Notes: a model not told the origin generated them from the letters alone. A stretch of 64,000 bases of DNA from Atriophallophorus winterbourni (GCA_013407085.1 JACCGJ010018221.1:1-64000), one strand, 5' to 3'. Numbered from the stretch's first letter, positions 22,117 to 32,999 are shown. Numbers and translations are program-made.

Positions 22117-23320
22117 GTCGATATATATTCTCGCAGTGCACCGTGCTCTACAGGTTTCCACTAATCGATACTCCAATATATTTTTCTAACGAGCTCCAAG
22201 TCAAGTTTTTCAGTTTTCCAAATCGATATGTCCAAGGAACATTCTTGCCAAGCTGGAGCATCTTACGTATGTTGAATGTCCTATCATTCATTGCCGCCCA
22301 ATTTGACAATTTGCACAAATCCCTTTGCAGTTGCTCACAATCATCTTCAAAGCTAACTTTCGTCCAAATTTTCATATCATCCGCGAACAGGACCATTTTT
22401 GATGATGTGAAAGGGGGGTAAATCGTTTATGTATATTAGAAATAGGATCGGGCCTAGCACAGATCCGTGTGGGCCTCCGCTGGTGGTTTTTTATATTTTG
22501 GAATGCACTCCGTTTACTTTAACTCGGGCATGGCGATCCGAGAGGTAGTCGCACAACCATGAAATGAGTGGTTCACATATTCCTAGACGTATCGGTTTTT
22601 GAAGATGCAAATGGTGATTCCCTCTGTCAAAAGCCTCAGAAATGTCTAAGTAACAGACGTGAATGCAAGAACTTCTATCCAACTCCTTCGTACAGTCGTC
22701 TAAGGCTATGAAAAGGTTTGTTAGACAAGAGGGATGAGATCGAAAGCCATGCTGCGCCTGCGAAAACAAATTACGCATTTCAAAGTGCGCAACCATTCTT
22801 TCCGAGACTATACGTTGCATGACCTTACCAATAAAAGCAAGTTGCGGGACGCACTGAAGCGATTATATAATAAAGAGCAACGCCGCCACCAATGCTCTCT
22901 CAATTGTTACTTAGCATTTAAGATGACATTTTCCACGTCCTCCACAGATTGCAGCGTTATTCGTAAGAGGCGAGGATCATCTTTGTGAGGCGAATTCAGG
23001 TGGCGGTTTAGCCGAACTATTAATGAGCGAGTAACTGCGGCCAGTCCCATCTGACTACAAAGTTTATACCACTCAACTAAGTCATGTTTTTGCTTAGCTT
23101 CAAACAGCATTTCCCGTGACTCGGTCACGTTGGTACCTATAACACTAAGGTTTATACCCGCGGATTTTGGTTTATAATTTGAGTCGGTATTTTGAGAACT
23201 GGTTTTACTGAGTCTCTTCTTGTTTCCGTTCAGTTGAGTAGTCACAATTGTGGGAACAACTGAAAACTTTTCAATAATCTTTTGCATAATTCCCATCACG
23301 TTGTATCAATCCCGAATATT
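22117..23320 (-). mobile_element. CR1-D LINE with internal deletion (ORF1 piece plus RT)
   Basis: Minus strand. 23299-22907 is an ORF1 RRM-like piece (LSVIGTNVTESREMLFE, RLLRITLQSVEDVENV). From about 22860 the sequence is RT: IGKVMQRIVSERM, QAQHGFRSHPSCLTNLF, CYLDISEAFDR, then FADD at about 22385, QRDLCKLSNW and WSSLEKYIGVSISGNL, ending near 22117. The zinc finger, endonuclease and pol C-terminus are absent. The frameshift region near 22440-22490 separates two RT frames. Confidence 0.75.
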
Positions 23321-23334
23321 TTGATGCTCAGATG

Positions 23335-23885
23335 AAGGTGCTGAGTTTCGATTTAGACTTGTTGTTGGCCTGCTTCAGACGATGTCGACCATGGTTGTAC
23401 TTCACAATCGCTTGATTTATTATTTTCGAATTACTAAACAGTCCGATTCGGGAGGAACAATCTCTCCCGCAGCGCTGGCAACGATGGTCAGAACTGGGTC
23501 GATGGTCGTCAGTTGCACGCCGGTGGTGTGAGTGCCAAGAGTGGTATCTGCTCCGCCCCAGCTTGCAGACGACGCTTTACACAATGCCTCCAATGTGAGC
23601 AAGTTCTTCTAAGCTCGTGGGGTCAATGCCAATCTCTTTTGCAAACGTCTTTGCACTGCAGGTCCGGTCTGCTCTGCCCATCCACTTATCAATCTCTGTT
23701 TTTAGCCAGAGCTTATCCGCAATTGTTGAATCAGGAAATGTGAAATTAAGTACTGGTTCAAGCCGACAGTTTCCAACCGTTATGAGCGTAGGCGATACAA
23801 TCCCTTGACGAAAGACTTTGGTTTAACACTTGCTGATTGTTAGCCCAAAGTCTTTGCATGCCGACGAAAAAAGGTTCATTAGCGA
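23335..23885 (-). mobile_element. RTE-like LINE fragment with 3' end
   Basis: Minus strand from 23885: SACKDFGLTIS-like start in broken frame, then LITVGNCRLEPVLNFTF, STIADKLWLKTEIDKWMGRADR; after an internal deletion near 23640 the family 3' terminus follows (LEELAHIGGIV, Cys-rich end decayed) with GGCCTGCTTCAGACGATGTCG at 23370. It matches the 3' ends at 8.3, 14.5, 28.9, 48.7 and 59.8 kb. Confidence 0.7.
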
Positions 23886-24224
23886 GAGTGAGTAATAATG
23901 GCTGGATCGTCGGCAAACAGCAGGTTACGGATCAATTTAAATTTATGAATTTGTTACGTTAAAAATGCCTAGATATCAATATTTAACTTTGTATTTAGCG
24001 GTAAACGTTCAAATAACAAACGTACTGCTGCATCTGATCACTGGTCAATAATCTGCTGTCATTCGTTTTTTACTCTTCTTATTACTCATTAGTAATAGAA
24101 ATTGTGTTTGAAATCAGACTACGGTGTACAAATTTGTGCTCGCATACTTTTGGGTTTTATTGCTCGCTCTATTGAGGGATCTAGACGGTTCTTATATCAT
24201 TGAACTTGTCTCAACTTCCTCATT
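23886..24224. other. No recognisable feature
   Basis: AT-rich filler between LINE fragments. Confidence 0.35.
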
Positions 24225-24320
24225 CGGACAATACTATTTTCAAGTCTGAGAAACGTGATTCCTTGAAAATCAAAATTTTCCAGTTTTTACCCAACATTAC
24301 ATACGCGTGCAACATTGCTT
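24225..24320 (+). mobile_element. CR1-B 5' UTR fragment
   Basis: TTTTCAAGTCTGAGAAACGTG...TTCCTTGAAAATC...ACGCGTGCAACA resembles 39170-39250, just upstream of the CR1-B element. It is a small fragment immediately 5' to CR1-A copy 2. Confidence 0.5.
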
Positions 24321-24334
24321 CCAATCCAGAATAA

Positions 24335-27300
24335 CGCAACAACTCGGATACCATCAGGAAGATCTTGCTATTTGGTATTTACTGACAGTTATTTCAACAC
24401 TGTCGGATCAAATATCACAGAACAGCCTTTGCGTGAAAGTGTACGCCATTTTACTGTCCGTTGGATTGCACTGCATTGCATCCACTCGTTCTTGCACTCC
24501 ACCGAGAGACACCGATCGATAATCGAGCGCTTCGCCCAATGTATCGAACCGATCTCGCGAAATTGTAACAATAACCGACAACGTGACCTTAAACGGACCT
24601 GACGTGACCTTAAACGGACCTGACGACGAGGCTTGTAAAAAGTGCAAACTTTGTCAAAAGTTGGTAAGTCCCAGATCGCGTCAAGTTAAATGTTACTTGT
24701 GTTCAATTGCTATTCATGCGAACTGTGAAAAGTATTTATCACCCGAATCTGTGACTCTAATTAATAATGAAAAATTACCAGGCATCTGCTATATATGTAA
24801 TCCATGCAGATTGAAAGTAACTAGTGATTTATCAAGATCCGAAAACTCTGATTCAATTATGGAAAGACGCATGTTCGCTGTAGAGGCGAACCTTAAACGG
24901 CTTGAAAACACGTTAGAGTCTTTCCAAACATTTGCGTGTCAGAAAGCGCTGAAACCAGTTCTAAACCACATTAATCGCAAGTCTTACAGGGAAGCGCTAG
25001 CTACTACAGAAACGCTGATTTCTCCAGAAATCGACCAAAGTCCCTTCCAACAGCTCGGTACGACCGATGAGTCTGCGAATCAGACCTGTAGTCAAGTGAA
25101 TGATAGTGCTGAATTATCGAAGGATGTGCATAAGCTTAGACCGAAGAGTTTGAACACTAAAACCCCCCAAAAGACAAACATTGATGATCTAACGGTAATT
25201 TGTAGTAATCTCGTTGAATCAACTTCGCCATCGCTAAAGCAACGCGAAGCAGATGACAGGAATCAATGGAATGACCTTTGCAGAAGCTTAGACATCACTG
25301 CCTCACCTGCGTCGCTGACGCGATTGTTTAGACCCCCGAACTCACCTCGTGCGAACACACCCAGGTTACTGCGTGTAGTGGTCATGTCCGTCCAAGATGT
25401 AGAAAATATGTTGCTGGCCTCATCCCTCTTAGTTGTAAACAAATCGGCTTTGCGAATATTTCCGGACGTTCCTTTTGAAGAATGGCAAATTCGTCGTAAT
25501 AATCCGGAACTTGCAAAAGAGGCTACAAATCGCAGAGCTGTTATAGTTCACGGTGTACCAATTTCGAACGAAGTAGAATCCAGCAAACGTCTGCAACATG
25601 ATTGCAGTGAATGGAGATTTTTACAAGAGATCCTAGGTTTAAAGGACATAATAACGACTCATGTTATGCGCCTTATACCGAAAAAAGAAACGCATCAGCC
25701 TCCTCCTCTCAAAATATCATTCCGCACAGATGAGATGAAGGATAGAATACTCGAGGCGTGGTATCAATGTCGAAAATTTGCACCTCCTGAAATTCGTAGT
25801 CGGGCTGTATACGACATAAAACGCACGAACACTATTGTTCCTGAAATGACTTCGCTACCAAGTCAATCAAATGCACCTGAGACAAAAAACGTGGAGCAGC
25901 CGACCAATTCTGGGTCGGCAAATCCACTACTATGAGTTCATCATCTGCAATAAAATTCAGTTCTCTGTCATTCTGTTACACCAATGTCCAGGGCTTACAG
26001 GGCAAGTTTACTGAACTGTATTCACGTGCGACCGTGGCGTCTTGGGATTTGATTGCAGTGACAGAAACCTGGTTGTGTAATTCTATACACGCCTCTGAAC
26101 TTAAAATTTCTCACATGATTATTATAGAAAGGATCGAGCAACAAAAGGTGGCGGTGTCCTCCTCTACTAACATGAAAGCATCAACTGCACTATACTTCTC
26201 TCCCGCGAGTTAGATGTCCTAGATACATTGTTTTGCTCTTTTGACTTACATGATAAACGTAAGTGCCTCTGAGCATTGATTTATCGCCCCCCCATCTTCA
26301 TTATCTGCCGCTGACACTATACTTTCTAATGCAACACGTTTTGCATTGAAGCTCACATATTCACATTCGCTTCTCCTCGGTGATTTCAATGTACCGACAC
26401 TTGCAACACACATTACAGGTGACGATTCATTCAAATGCTTTCTTCAAGAAATAATGACTTATACCCCCTCTTTACAACCATGTGCAACAACCAACGCGAT
26501 TTCGATCTGAACAAACCCCATCTACCCTGGACCTCATACTTACAAATGAAGAACTCATGCTCACGAATCTAAATGACTGAACGCAAGCACTAGACCAAGG
26601 GAGTTCCGTCTATGCCGGTTACTTAGATATATCTAAAGCATTCGACTAAATGAATCACTCCTTACTGCTTCAGAAGCTGCAGAATGTTGGCGTCATCGGA
26701 AACCTACTAACATGGTTCACAAGTTACCTGTCTGGACGCAAATTAAAAGTCAGAATAGATGGTGAAACTTCTCGAACAATTGAAGCCACGAGCGGAGTCC
26801 CTCAGGGTTCGGTTCTCGGTCCGATACTGTTTCTCATATTTATAAACGATCTACCGAACTTACTAGCATGTAAGCTTGTTTTATTCGCAGACGATGTAAA
26901 AATCTGGACGAAGGTCAACTCTATCGAGGACTGTCAAGTTCTGCAAGGAGATTTGAATAAGCTGCACCAGTGGTCAATCCAAAACAAACTGCCATTTAAT
27001 TTCCGCAAGTGCAAAATGTTGCAAGTCGGAAAACCCTTTCCCTTTCCCTATACACTTGGCAGCCACCCGCTTGAATGGAGTACATCACAAAAAGATCTCG
27101 GAATCTTGGTGTCTGGCACTTTGAAGAACAGCCTACAGTGCGAAGCCGTCTACAAGCGTGCGTGCAGCTTGCTAGGTTTACTGAAACGCATTTTCGGACG
27201 TTTCCCACCACACTCACTCGCGAAATTACTAAACACTTACATACATCCTGTCGTTGACTACGCTGTACAAGCTTGGACGCCATGGATGGAAAAAACATCT

Positions 27301-27915
27301 CGCTCCTCGAACGAATTTATCACAAGGCAACCAAAATGGTTACCGGATTGAATAATTTACCCTTTGAGCAGCGACTGACCAGACTTGGACTGTGCACCCT
27401 CGAGCGCAGACGTATCCTACACGACCTCACTCTGACATATCGAATCATCTACGCGAAATCCCACCCTCTCAAACACCTCTTCAAGTTTGGTTCGGTTGTC
27501 CCCACACGCAGCCACCCTTTGACCCTTCAAATCCCACACTCACGATTGAATTGTCGTCGTCACTTCATTCGCTGTTCGTGTATGCTTCTTGTGGAATAGC
27601 TTGCCGACAGATATTGTTACCTCAGCGAACGAGCACATCTTTAAACAAAGGTTACGAAACCTTATGTTGAGAACTACTGCGTTGGACCCTACCTAGTGAT
27701 GTTTATATTTTTTAACGCACGGAACTACCGTCCATCCAAAGATTATTTTCCCTCAGTCGGTGTCGCCATTTGGGTATTATTTTGCTCCACCTATGAAGAA
27801 CATGGATATGATCATACAAGTAACGATTATTTTTTTTAATTTTTTACGTATATCCTATGGTACTGAACAGCAATTTGCTTTTTTAACCATAAATCTTGAA
27901 TCTTGAATCTTGTAG
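24335..27915 (+). mobile_element. CR1-A LINE, copy 2, with internal deletion
   Basis: The 5' end CGCAACAACTCGG is shared with copy 1. Order: 5' UTR to 24582; ORF1 24583-25935; ORF2 from 25932 with endonuclease motifs in shifting frames (VTETW near 26055, LLGDFNVPT near 26370, TLDLILTNEELM near 26530); a deletion near 26565 then removes the end of the endonuclease and the RT start; RT resumes at SSVYAGYLDISKAFD (about 26605), frame 26650-27351 with SGVPQGSVLGPILF and FADD at 26885-26896; C-terminal frame 27273-27599 (YHKATKMVTG, PHSRLNCRRHF); 3' UTR and a TTGAATC tail near 27890-27912. It lies head-to-head with copy 1, 4.4 kb apart. Confidence 0.88.
24583..25935 (+). CDS. CR1-A ORF1 protein, uninterrupted (zinc finger plus RRM-like domains)
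   Basis: 450 residues without a stop, the best ORF1 in the window. A PHD-like finger occupies about residues 18-67: CKKCKLC, CYLC, HANC, CYIC and C again. A low-complexity linker follows, then two RRM-like parts, the first near residues 200-300 (LTVICSNLVESTS, PRLLRVVVMSVQDVENML) and the second near 325-425 (AVIVHGVPIS, PPLKISFRTDEM). In CR1-type LINEs this protein is thought to bind the element RNA. The methionine codons that start copy 1 (ATG ATG) read ACA ATA here, so no ATG precedes the finger and translation is doubtful. An 18-bp tandem duplication encodes VTLNGPDVTLNGPD in both copies. The stop overlaps the ORF2 start as ATGA at 25932-25935. Confidence 0.8.
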   Translation: MTLNGPDVTLNGPDDEACKKCKLCQKLVSPRSRQVKCYLCSIAIHANCEKYLSPESVTLINNEKLPGICYICNPCRLKVTSDLSRSENSDSIMERRMFAVEANLKRLENTLESFQTFACQKALKPVLNHINRKSYREALATTETLISPEIDQSPFQQLGTTDESANQTCSQVNDSAELSKDVHKLRPKSLNTKTPQKTNIDDLTVICSNLVESTSPSLKQREADDRNQWNDLCRSLDITASPASLTRLFRPPNSPRANTPRLLRVVVMSVQDVENMLLASSLLVVNKSALRIFPDVPFEEWQIRRNNPELAKEATNRRAVIVHGVPISNEVESSKRLQHDCSEWRFLQEILGLKDIITTHVMRLIPKKETHQPPPLKISFRTDEMKDRILEAWYQCRKFAPPEIRSRAVYDIKRTNTIVPEMTSLPSQSNAPETKNVEQPTNSGSANPLL

Positions 27916-28439
27916 GTCATTAGCTTCCAGCACAACCTACTCAGATCTTAAAAAGTTTCATGGTAGCAATAGCAGTAAGCTTAACAATAACCGTAGCTCA
28001 CTGTATGCGATATTCGGTATGCCAGGATTAGAACAGCTCTGATTCGCCTAAGCACATTCCGAGTCTGGTCAGTGGCTGCTCATAGGGTAGAATATGCAAT
28101 CCAGTAACAATTTTAGTTGTGTATGGTGAATCATTTCAAGTAGCGAGATGTATCTTCTCAACCATGGTGTTCAAGCTTGCGCTGTATAGTCAACAACATG
28201 ATGTATGTATGAATTGTGTAGCTTTAGCTATCCATTACTAGTTTAAGAATTACACCCTGTTTCTAACTTGAAAAAAACCGAGCTTAGAACATATTTTGTA
28301 GACAACGTGAACTATTTATAAACCATTCTGGACAAATTATCCAATTGAGTCTGAAAAGATTGACATAATAAAATTAAAAAGAATCAATCAACATCACATT
28401 GAAAAGGGTATTGGTCCGTGATACTGACCCATCGGCATA
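27916..28439. other. No recognisable feature
   Basis: AT-rich; nothing recognised between two CR1 copies. Confidence 0.35.
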
Positions 28440-29700
28440 GGGCAACCCTGTGATTGTCGTTTGAACGTATTAATCAATCAGGGTAATATTTCGGGCGTGA
28501 AAATCCTGAATATCCTTTTTAGAAGACTCGAGATACGGCAAGCTTTATTGTACACTGTCCGGCAATGATGTCCAGGCTTAAGGTTAAACGGCATCCATAT
28601 ACGGAGATCATTTTCTGCGGTGGTCGAGACGAGATTTTGCGTGCCAAGCTGAGATTTTGCAAGTAGAAGCATTTTACGTTTCGCAGGTTTAAATGGCAAC
28701 TTATATGTCTGGGACCAACGAAATAAGGTGCATAGATCCCGTTGTAATGCCATACAGTCATTAACAGACCTGACATGTTTACATATTTTAATATCATCGG
28801 CAAACATTATGAATTTACACCCAATATCCTCTACTATATCGTTCATATACACTAAAATATCAAGAGGTCCAAGCACCGAGCATGGCTACTCTCCACTGTT
28901 GACCTCTATACTTAGAGAGAAGGTGCTGCCAACGCGAACTTCGACGTGTCTGGAGGCACTGTGTAAATCGTCTTCTGCAAGCAGGAGGGAGCAGATACAG
29001 CTCTTGGCGGCTGAACGCAGATCAAGTCGCGGCAGGCAACTGACGCCCTACAACCGAGTTCTGACTATCGTTGCAAGCGCTGCGGGAGAGATTGTTCCTC
29101 CCAAATCGGACTGTTTAGTCATTCAAAAAGCAGAAGAACTTGGAAATTCATGCGATTGTGATGTACATCCATGGTTGACATCGACCGAAGGAGGCCAACA
29201 ACAACAACAACAACAACAACAACATGTTTGACTCTATCAAAAGCTCTGGAAATATCGATGTAACAAGCATGTACAGCCTCACCTTCGATTAGTGCCTTGG
29301 TCCAATCCTCGAACGTTGTAAGAAGATTGGATAAACAGCAACGATTTATTTCAAAAACCTGTGTTGTGCTGCGATCCAAATATTTTGGTTTCCAAAATGT
29401 TCTCTTATGCGCGCAGTCACAATGCGTTCCATTTATTTAGAGATCAACGGAAGTAGCGTTTGCTGTATCTGAACGGCTTCCGCCTTTACAAATAGGAGTT
29501 TCCATCCCTGCTTTCCAATGCCGTGGTATTTTTCCTTCATGGAGGCTGAGATGGAATAAGTGTGTGATAGGATTAGTCAAAGCAATGCGACAACTGCGAA
29601 GTATGGAAGGGGTAAATTTGTCTGCGCTCGGGGATTTCTTTTCGTTCATTTCACAAAGTTCCCGCCCAACCATATATTCATTGACAGTCACTTAACTTAA
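28440..29700 (-). mobile_element. CR1-C LINE copy 2, truncated at both ends
   Basis: Minus strand. 29691-29437 is the RT N-terminus (KKSPSADKFTPSI, GKIPRHWKAGM). 29400-29226 contains RCCLSNLLTTFEDWTKA and CYIDISRAFDRVKH. After the RTE insert, 28940-28478 contains LVYMNDIVEDIG, FADD near 28797, QRDLCTLFRWSQ and LLKRIFRIFTPE. It closely matches 4.3-5.3 kb. The insert at 28945-29223 accompanied loss of about 90 bp of CR1 sequence. Confidence 0.8.
28945..29223 (+). mobile_element. RTE-like LINE 3' end with (CAA)n tail, inserted in CR1-C
   Basis: Starts GGAGGCACTGTGTAAATCG, carries the family 3' UTR (CAGATACAGCTCTTGGCGGC, GGGAGAGATTGTTCCTCC, TGATGTACATCCATGGTTGA) and ends in a clean (CAA)n microsatellite at 29201-29223. 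The long tail suggests it is one of the younger insertions. No target duplication is visible; about 90 bp of target seem lost. Confidence 0.8.
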
Positions 29701-29989
29701 CAATTCTAAACGTGGGAACTTTGGTAAAACTTAATATGGGATACAAAGCTTGGGATTGAAGACAAGTGAGTAAGACGTCAAGGTGGATGGGGTGGATATA
29801 TCAACAATCTGGCGTTCGGTTTTGCAGCGGATTAGGATTAACGAACATCACACCTAATACGCACATGAATACGTAAGCAGTGTGTCGGCATACGCTGACC
29901 TGAACAATTAATAAACAATTAGGGATGAGCACAGCAATTAGGAGTTGTGATCAATTATCTTGATCAATTATCTTGATCTCCCCTGTGTA
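29701..29989. other. No recognisable feature
   Basis: Short stretch between the CR1-C 5' edge and the PLE-2 terminal repeat; nothing recognised. Confidence 0.35.
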
Positions 29990-30130
29990 GCTTAGTGAAC
30001 TCAGGATTGGTCAAGAGAATGTCATTTATACCTGAACACTGTTCGTACCGACACCCTTGGTCTGACGAAGCCTCTGTGTTCAGAAGCGAAACTTTACCAA
30101 AAACATACTATAACCGATTCATTGCAAACT
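29990..30130 (+). mobile_element. PLE-2 terminal repeat with hammerhead motif
   Basis: The hammerhead-like core is at 30059-30098: GGT, CTGACGA, extra A, GCCTCT-loop-AGAAGC, GAAAC, TTT, ACC. The core and stem II are good, but the triplet reads TTT where the family has GTT. It is in the same orientation as the repeat at 30775, on the far side of a GIY-YIG fragment. Hammerheads of this minimal form are established in Penelope-like element terminal repeats. Confidence 0.6.
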
Positions 30131-30309
30131 CTATTTTCATGATTATGGACTCCCGATCGGTCTCGAATATATTCAAATACTTTACGGTCAAGGTCAGTTG
30201 ACACATGCGTAAAAGTACGTAACTAACGGGGCTAAATTTGAGCTACTTTTGAAGAAAAGCAAAAATCTAATTCACTAGTAGGTATAAGGTGAATAACACC
30301 TATTTACCT

Positions 30310-30774
30310 TCACATCAGTGCCGAGTGCCAGATTGTGGAGATTTCTGCCCCATCCGCCTTGGCAATTTCGACCGCCTCCGCATGTAGACGTTCACTATAC
30401 GGTTTAATACCGCGTCTCAATATTGCCACATTTCCTAGATCGGCGCTGTGGCCCGTATCTGAAACGTGTACCGCCAAGGCGGAATCACGAATAAGGGATT
30501 GATATTCCCTCGCATCCCGGAGCTGTCTCCGGACACGCTTTCGGTGTTCTTCGATTCTAGTGTGAATTTCCCTGTAAGTCTGCCCTATGTAAACACTCGA
30601 ACAGTCCTTACAGGTGATTCTGTAGATGCTGTTCGTAACGCTAGATAAAGGTGTCTTATCCTTGAGGTGCATCCGAACCGAACGAATAGTTTCCCCTTTC
30701 TTATAAGTTGCTCGTAGTGCCGCCTGGCTCAAGATTCTACGTATCGCTTCAGATGTGTATTTTACATGCGGTAT
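30310..30774 (-). pseudogene. PLE-2: GIY-YIG endonuclease domain, partial
   Basis: The minus-strand frame reads TVCIPHVKYTSEAIRRIL, then IYRITCKDCSSVYIGQTYR, then HTRIEEHRKR and ends at IWHSALM. CKDC plus VYIGQT is the Cys-motif and YIG box of Penelope-like GIY-YIG endonucleases, which nick the target DNA for insertion. The reverse transcriptase domain that should precede it is absent, and its upstream edge joins the terminal repeat at 30775. It is a 5'-truncated copy, so dead as a unit, though the endonuclease frame is uninterrupted. Confidence 0.82.
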
Positions 30775-30925
30775 ACAAACGGTAAGGTCAAATAAGTGGT
30801 GGCGGGGTGACTACTCCTTAATCATGTTCCCTGTCCTGACTATCACCCTTTGTCTGACTAAGCTTCTGTGTCAGAAGTGAAACGTTACCCAAAAACTACT
30901 CTAACCGATTGCACTCAAATTTGCT
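30775..30925 (+). mobile_element. PLE-2 terminal repeat with hammerhead motif, second copy
   Basis: Closely matches 2130-2310 (GGTCAAATAAGTGGTGG, CTGTCCTGACTATCACCC, AACTACTCTAACCGATTGCA). The hammerhead-like motif is at 30851-30889: TGT, CTGACTA (G8 changed to T), GCTTCT-loop-AGAAG, GAAAC, GTT, ACC. It ends only about 25 bp before CCAAT-box-like words of the mannosidase promoter. Confidence 0.6.
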
Positions 30926-30948
30926 TGAATAAGACCACAAAAGTTTCA

Positions 30949-31018
30949 ACCAATCAAAATTCGACCATTCTTCGACCAATGAGAATCCGCTCCAAAAATC
31001 TTTGCAAATCAATATAAA
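30949..31018 (+). promoter_or_regulatory. Candidate mannosidase core promoter (two CCAAT boxes, TATA)
   Basis: CCAAT at 30950-30954 and 30976-30980 and TATAAA at 31013-31018 precede the ATG at 31053 by suitable distances, implying a very short 5' UTR. The words are seen; promoter function is inferred. Confidence 0.4.
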
Positions 31019-31052
31019 GATTGCTCAGAGCTCGTCAATACTCAATTCGGAA

Positions 31053-32165
31053 ATGTATCCAATCCAACTTACAATATTGCTATGCGCCGCTTATTTATCG
31101 CAAGTTACCGGACAATGCGAACAAGAAAATTGTCCACCCGTGCGAGAAAGCCACTTGAACATTCATTTAATACCCCATTCCCACGACGACGTTGGATGGA
31201 CTCAGACCGTTCAGCAATATTACGACAAAGAAGTCAATTCCATCCTCACAAGCACAATCGAAGCACTCGTACAAAACCCCACGTATCGATTCATCTACGC
31301 GGAAATGGCGTTCTTCCACAAGTGGTGGTCGGAACAAAACGCAACGGTTAAACACAATGTTCACCGTTTAGTCTCGGAAGGTCGCCTTCAATTTGTGCAA
31401 GGAGGTTGGGCCATGGCGGATGAGGCCACAGTGTATTACGGGGATGAAATCAACCAGTTGACTCGGGGACGAGCGTTCCTCAGAGAAACCTTCGGCAAGT
31501 GTGGAATACCCAAAGTGGCTTGGCAGATTGACACCTTTGGACATTCGTTGGATCGAGCCGATTTGTTCATCGATGCTGGGTACGAGGGGGTGGTTTTTCA
31601 ACGAATCGATCATAAGGAGAAACAATTTCGGCGTTCGAACAAGAGTCTGGAGTTGCTCTGGAAAACCTACGACGGTCGTTCCCTGTTCACCCACATCATG
31701 TACGATGGCTACAGTTATCCTCAAGACTTGTGTTTCGACCCGAAATGCGCATCACTGGATTTAACCGAGAAAGAGTTTGAAAATAAAGTGCAACGCTTTC
31801 AAGACTTGGTAACGAAGTACACGAAAAGTTATCAATTCAATCATATCATGATGCCTATGGGATCTGATTTTGTTTACAACCAAGCGAGACGTAATTTCAA
31901 AGCGATGGATCGTTTGATTGACAGACTGAACGACACCGAATTGAACGGGCAAAAAATAAACATATTCTACTCTACACCTGCTTGCTATTTGAAAGCAATC
32001 AATAACGAAGTGTTGAAGACCAAGACTATGTTACCGACCCGAACTGGAGACTTTTTCCCCTATGCTGATTTTGATCATAATTATTGGACTGGATTCTATA
32101 CCAGTCGGCCTGCGTTCAAAGCCTACGTGAGACAGTCGGCTAACATTCTCAATGTTGCGGAGCAG
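31053..32165 (+). CDS. MAN2B1: Lysosomal alpha-mannosidase, exon 1 (GH38 catalytic domain)
   Basis: 371 codons. Start chosen at 31053 because a hydrophobic signal peptide follows (residues 1-21, ending QVTGQ), as expected for a lysosomal or secreted glycosidase that trims alpha-mannose from N-glycans. GH38 landmarks: HSHDDVGW (42-49; zinc-binding His and Asp), QGGWAMADEA (116-125), AWQIDTFGHS (156-165; D160 is the catalytic nucleophile by family alignment), MPMGSDF, YSTPACYL, FFPYAD and FWTGY-like YWTGFYTSRPA. One N-glycosylation site is NAT at 96. The donor GTAAGT follows CAG in phase 0. The exon joins in frame to 34190. An in-frame ATG also exists at 31002 but would bury the signal peptide. 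Confidence 0.93.
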
Positions 32166-32859
32166 GTAAGTAGGAGTTCATTTTACCTGTATATTCATCT
32201 TAGGTTATGATTAATACGATATCTACAAGCTGATCTATTATTAACTACGTATTCTATCTTAATGTTCACAAAGTCATGCGTACGATGATGAATACAAACA
32301 CTAATACAAAATAACCTTGCGCTCACTGAACGAACCATTAAGTGTGTCTCTCATCGAGATATTCCTGATAAACTCCCGACAGCGGTTGAACATTTCAGAA
32401 AATATGCACTGTTCGAATTCCCCACGAGGCCAAAATTGGAAACAAATATTGACAATATGCGTAATCACAACCAGGTTAGTTAGCGAGTAACACAGATATC
32501 ACGGTAATGACTTTCTCGTTTACCCAAGGATGCACAATCGAACTTTGGCCAAAATCCCGCCGGTTTCTGATCGCCTTAACAGTTGACCACACCGACTCCC
32601 ATAAGTCAGAAGAAAGCCAGTGGGTTGAACCTATCATCACGCACGGGACAGATTGACAAATCTTATAATCACAGAAGAATTCATGGAAGTGTCCATGCCA
32701 GGCATCACGTAGATCTGATTTCTCAAACAATTTTGTGCTACCTGGGTTCCTTCGTGTCTTAGCTACGTTGAGCATTTTTGATCGAATTTGATAAATCTTC
32801 TAGAGCCATAATGCTGGTTCATTTCAGCAAGCAAAGATAATCTGAATCAGAAAAGCTCA

Positions 32860-32960
32860 TTTGCATGCATTTCCATCACACACACCACGACCGGTTTCGT
32901 GCTGTTTGAACTCATCAGGTAGGGATAGTAAGATCAGGATCCGCATACGCTTGAATGTTG
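32860..32960 (-). repeat. RZ-C partial unit with hammerhead core
   Basis: Minus strand 32924-32883: CCCTAC, CTGATGA, stem II GTTC-AAACA-GCAC (one mismatch), GAAAC, CGG, GTC, GTGG. The core is fully conserved and the triplet is the canonical GTC; stem I has four pairs including one G-U. It is followed by the family words GATAGTAAGATCAGGATCCGC. Confidence 0.65.
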
Positions 32961-32999
32961 AGTTCGTTTCAAATATTGAATGACAGAGTAATTCCCGGT

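Noticed and set aside
29100..29231. Poly-glutamine end of an ORF as a repeat-expansion protein
   Set aside because: It is the (CAA)n tail of an RTE 3' end read in one frame.
31082..31764. Other-frame and antisense ORFs over mannosidase exon 1
   Set aside because: Shadows of a strongly supported GH38 reading frame.
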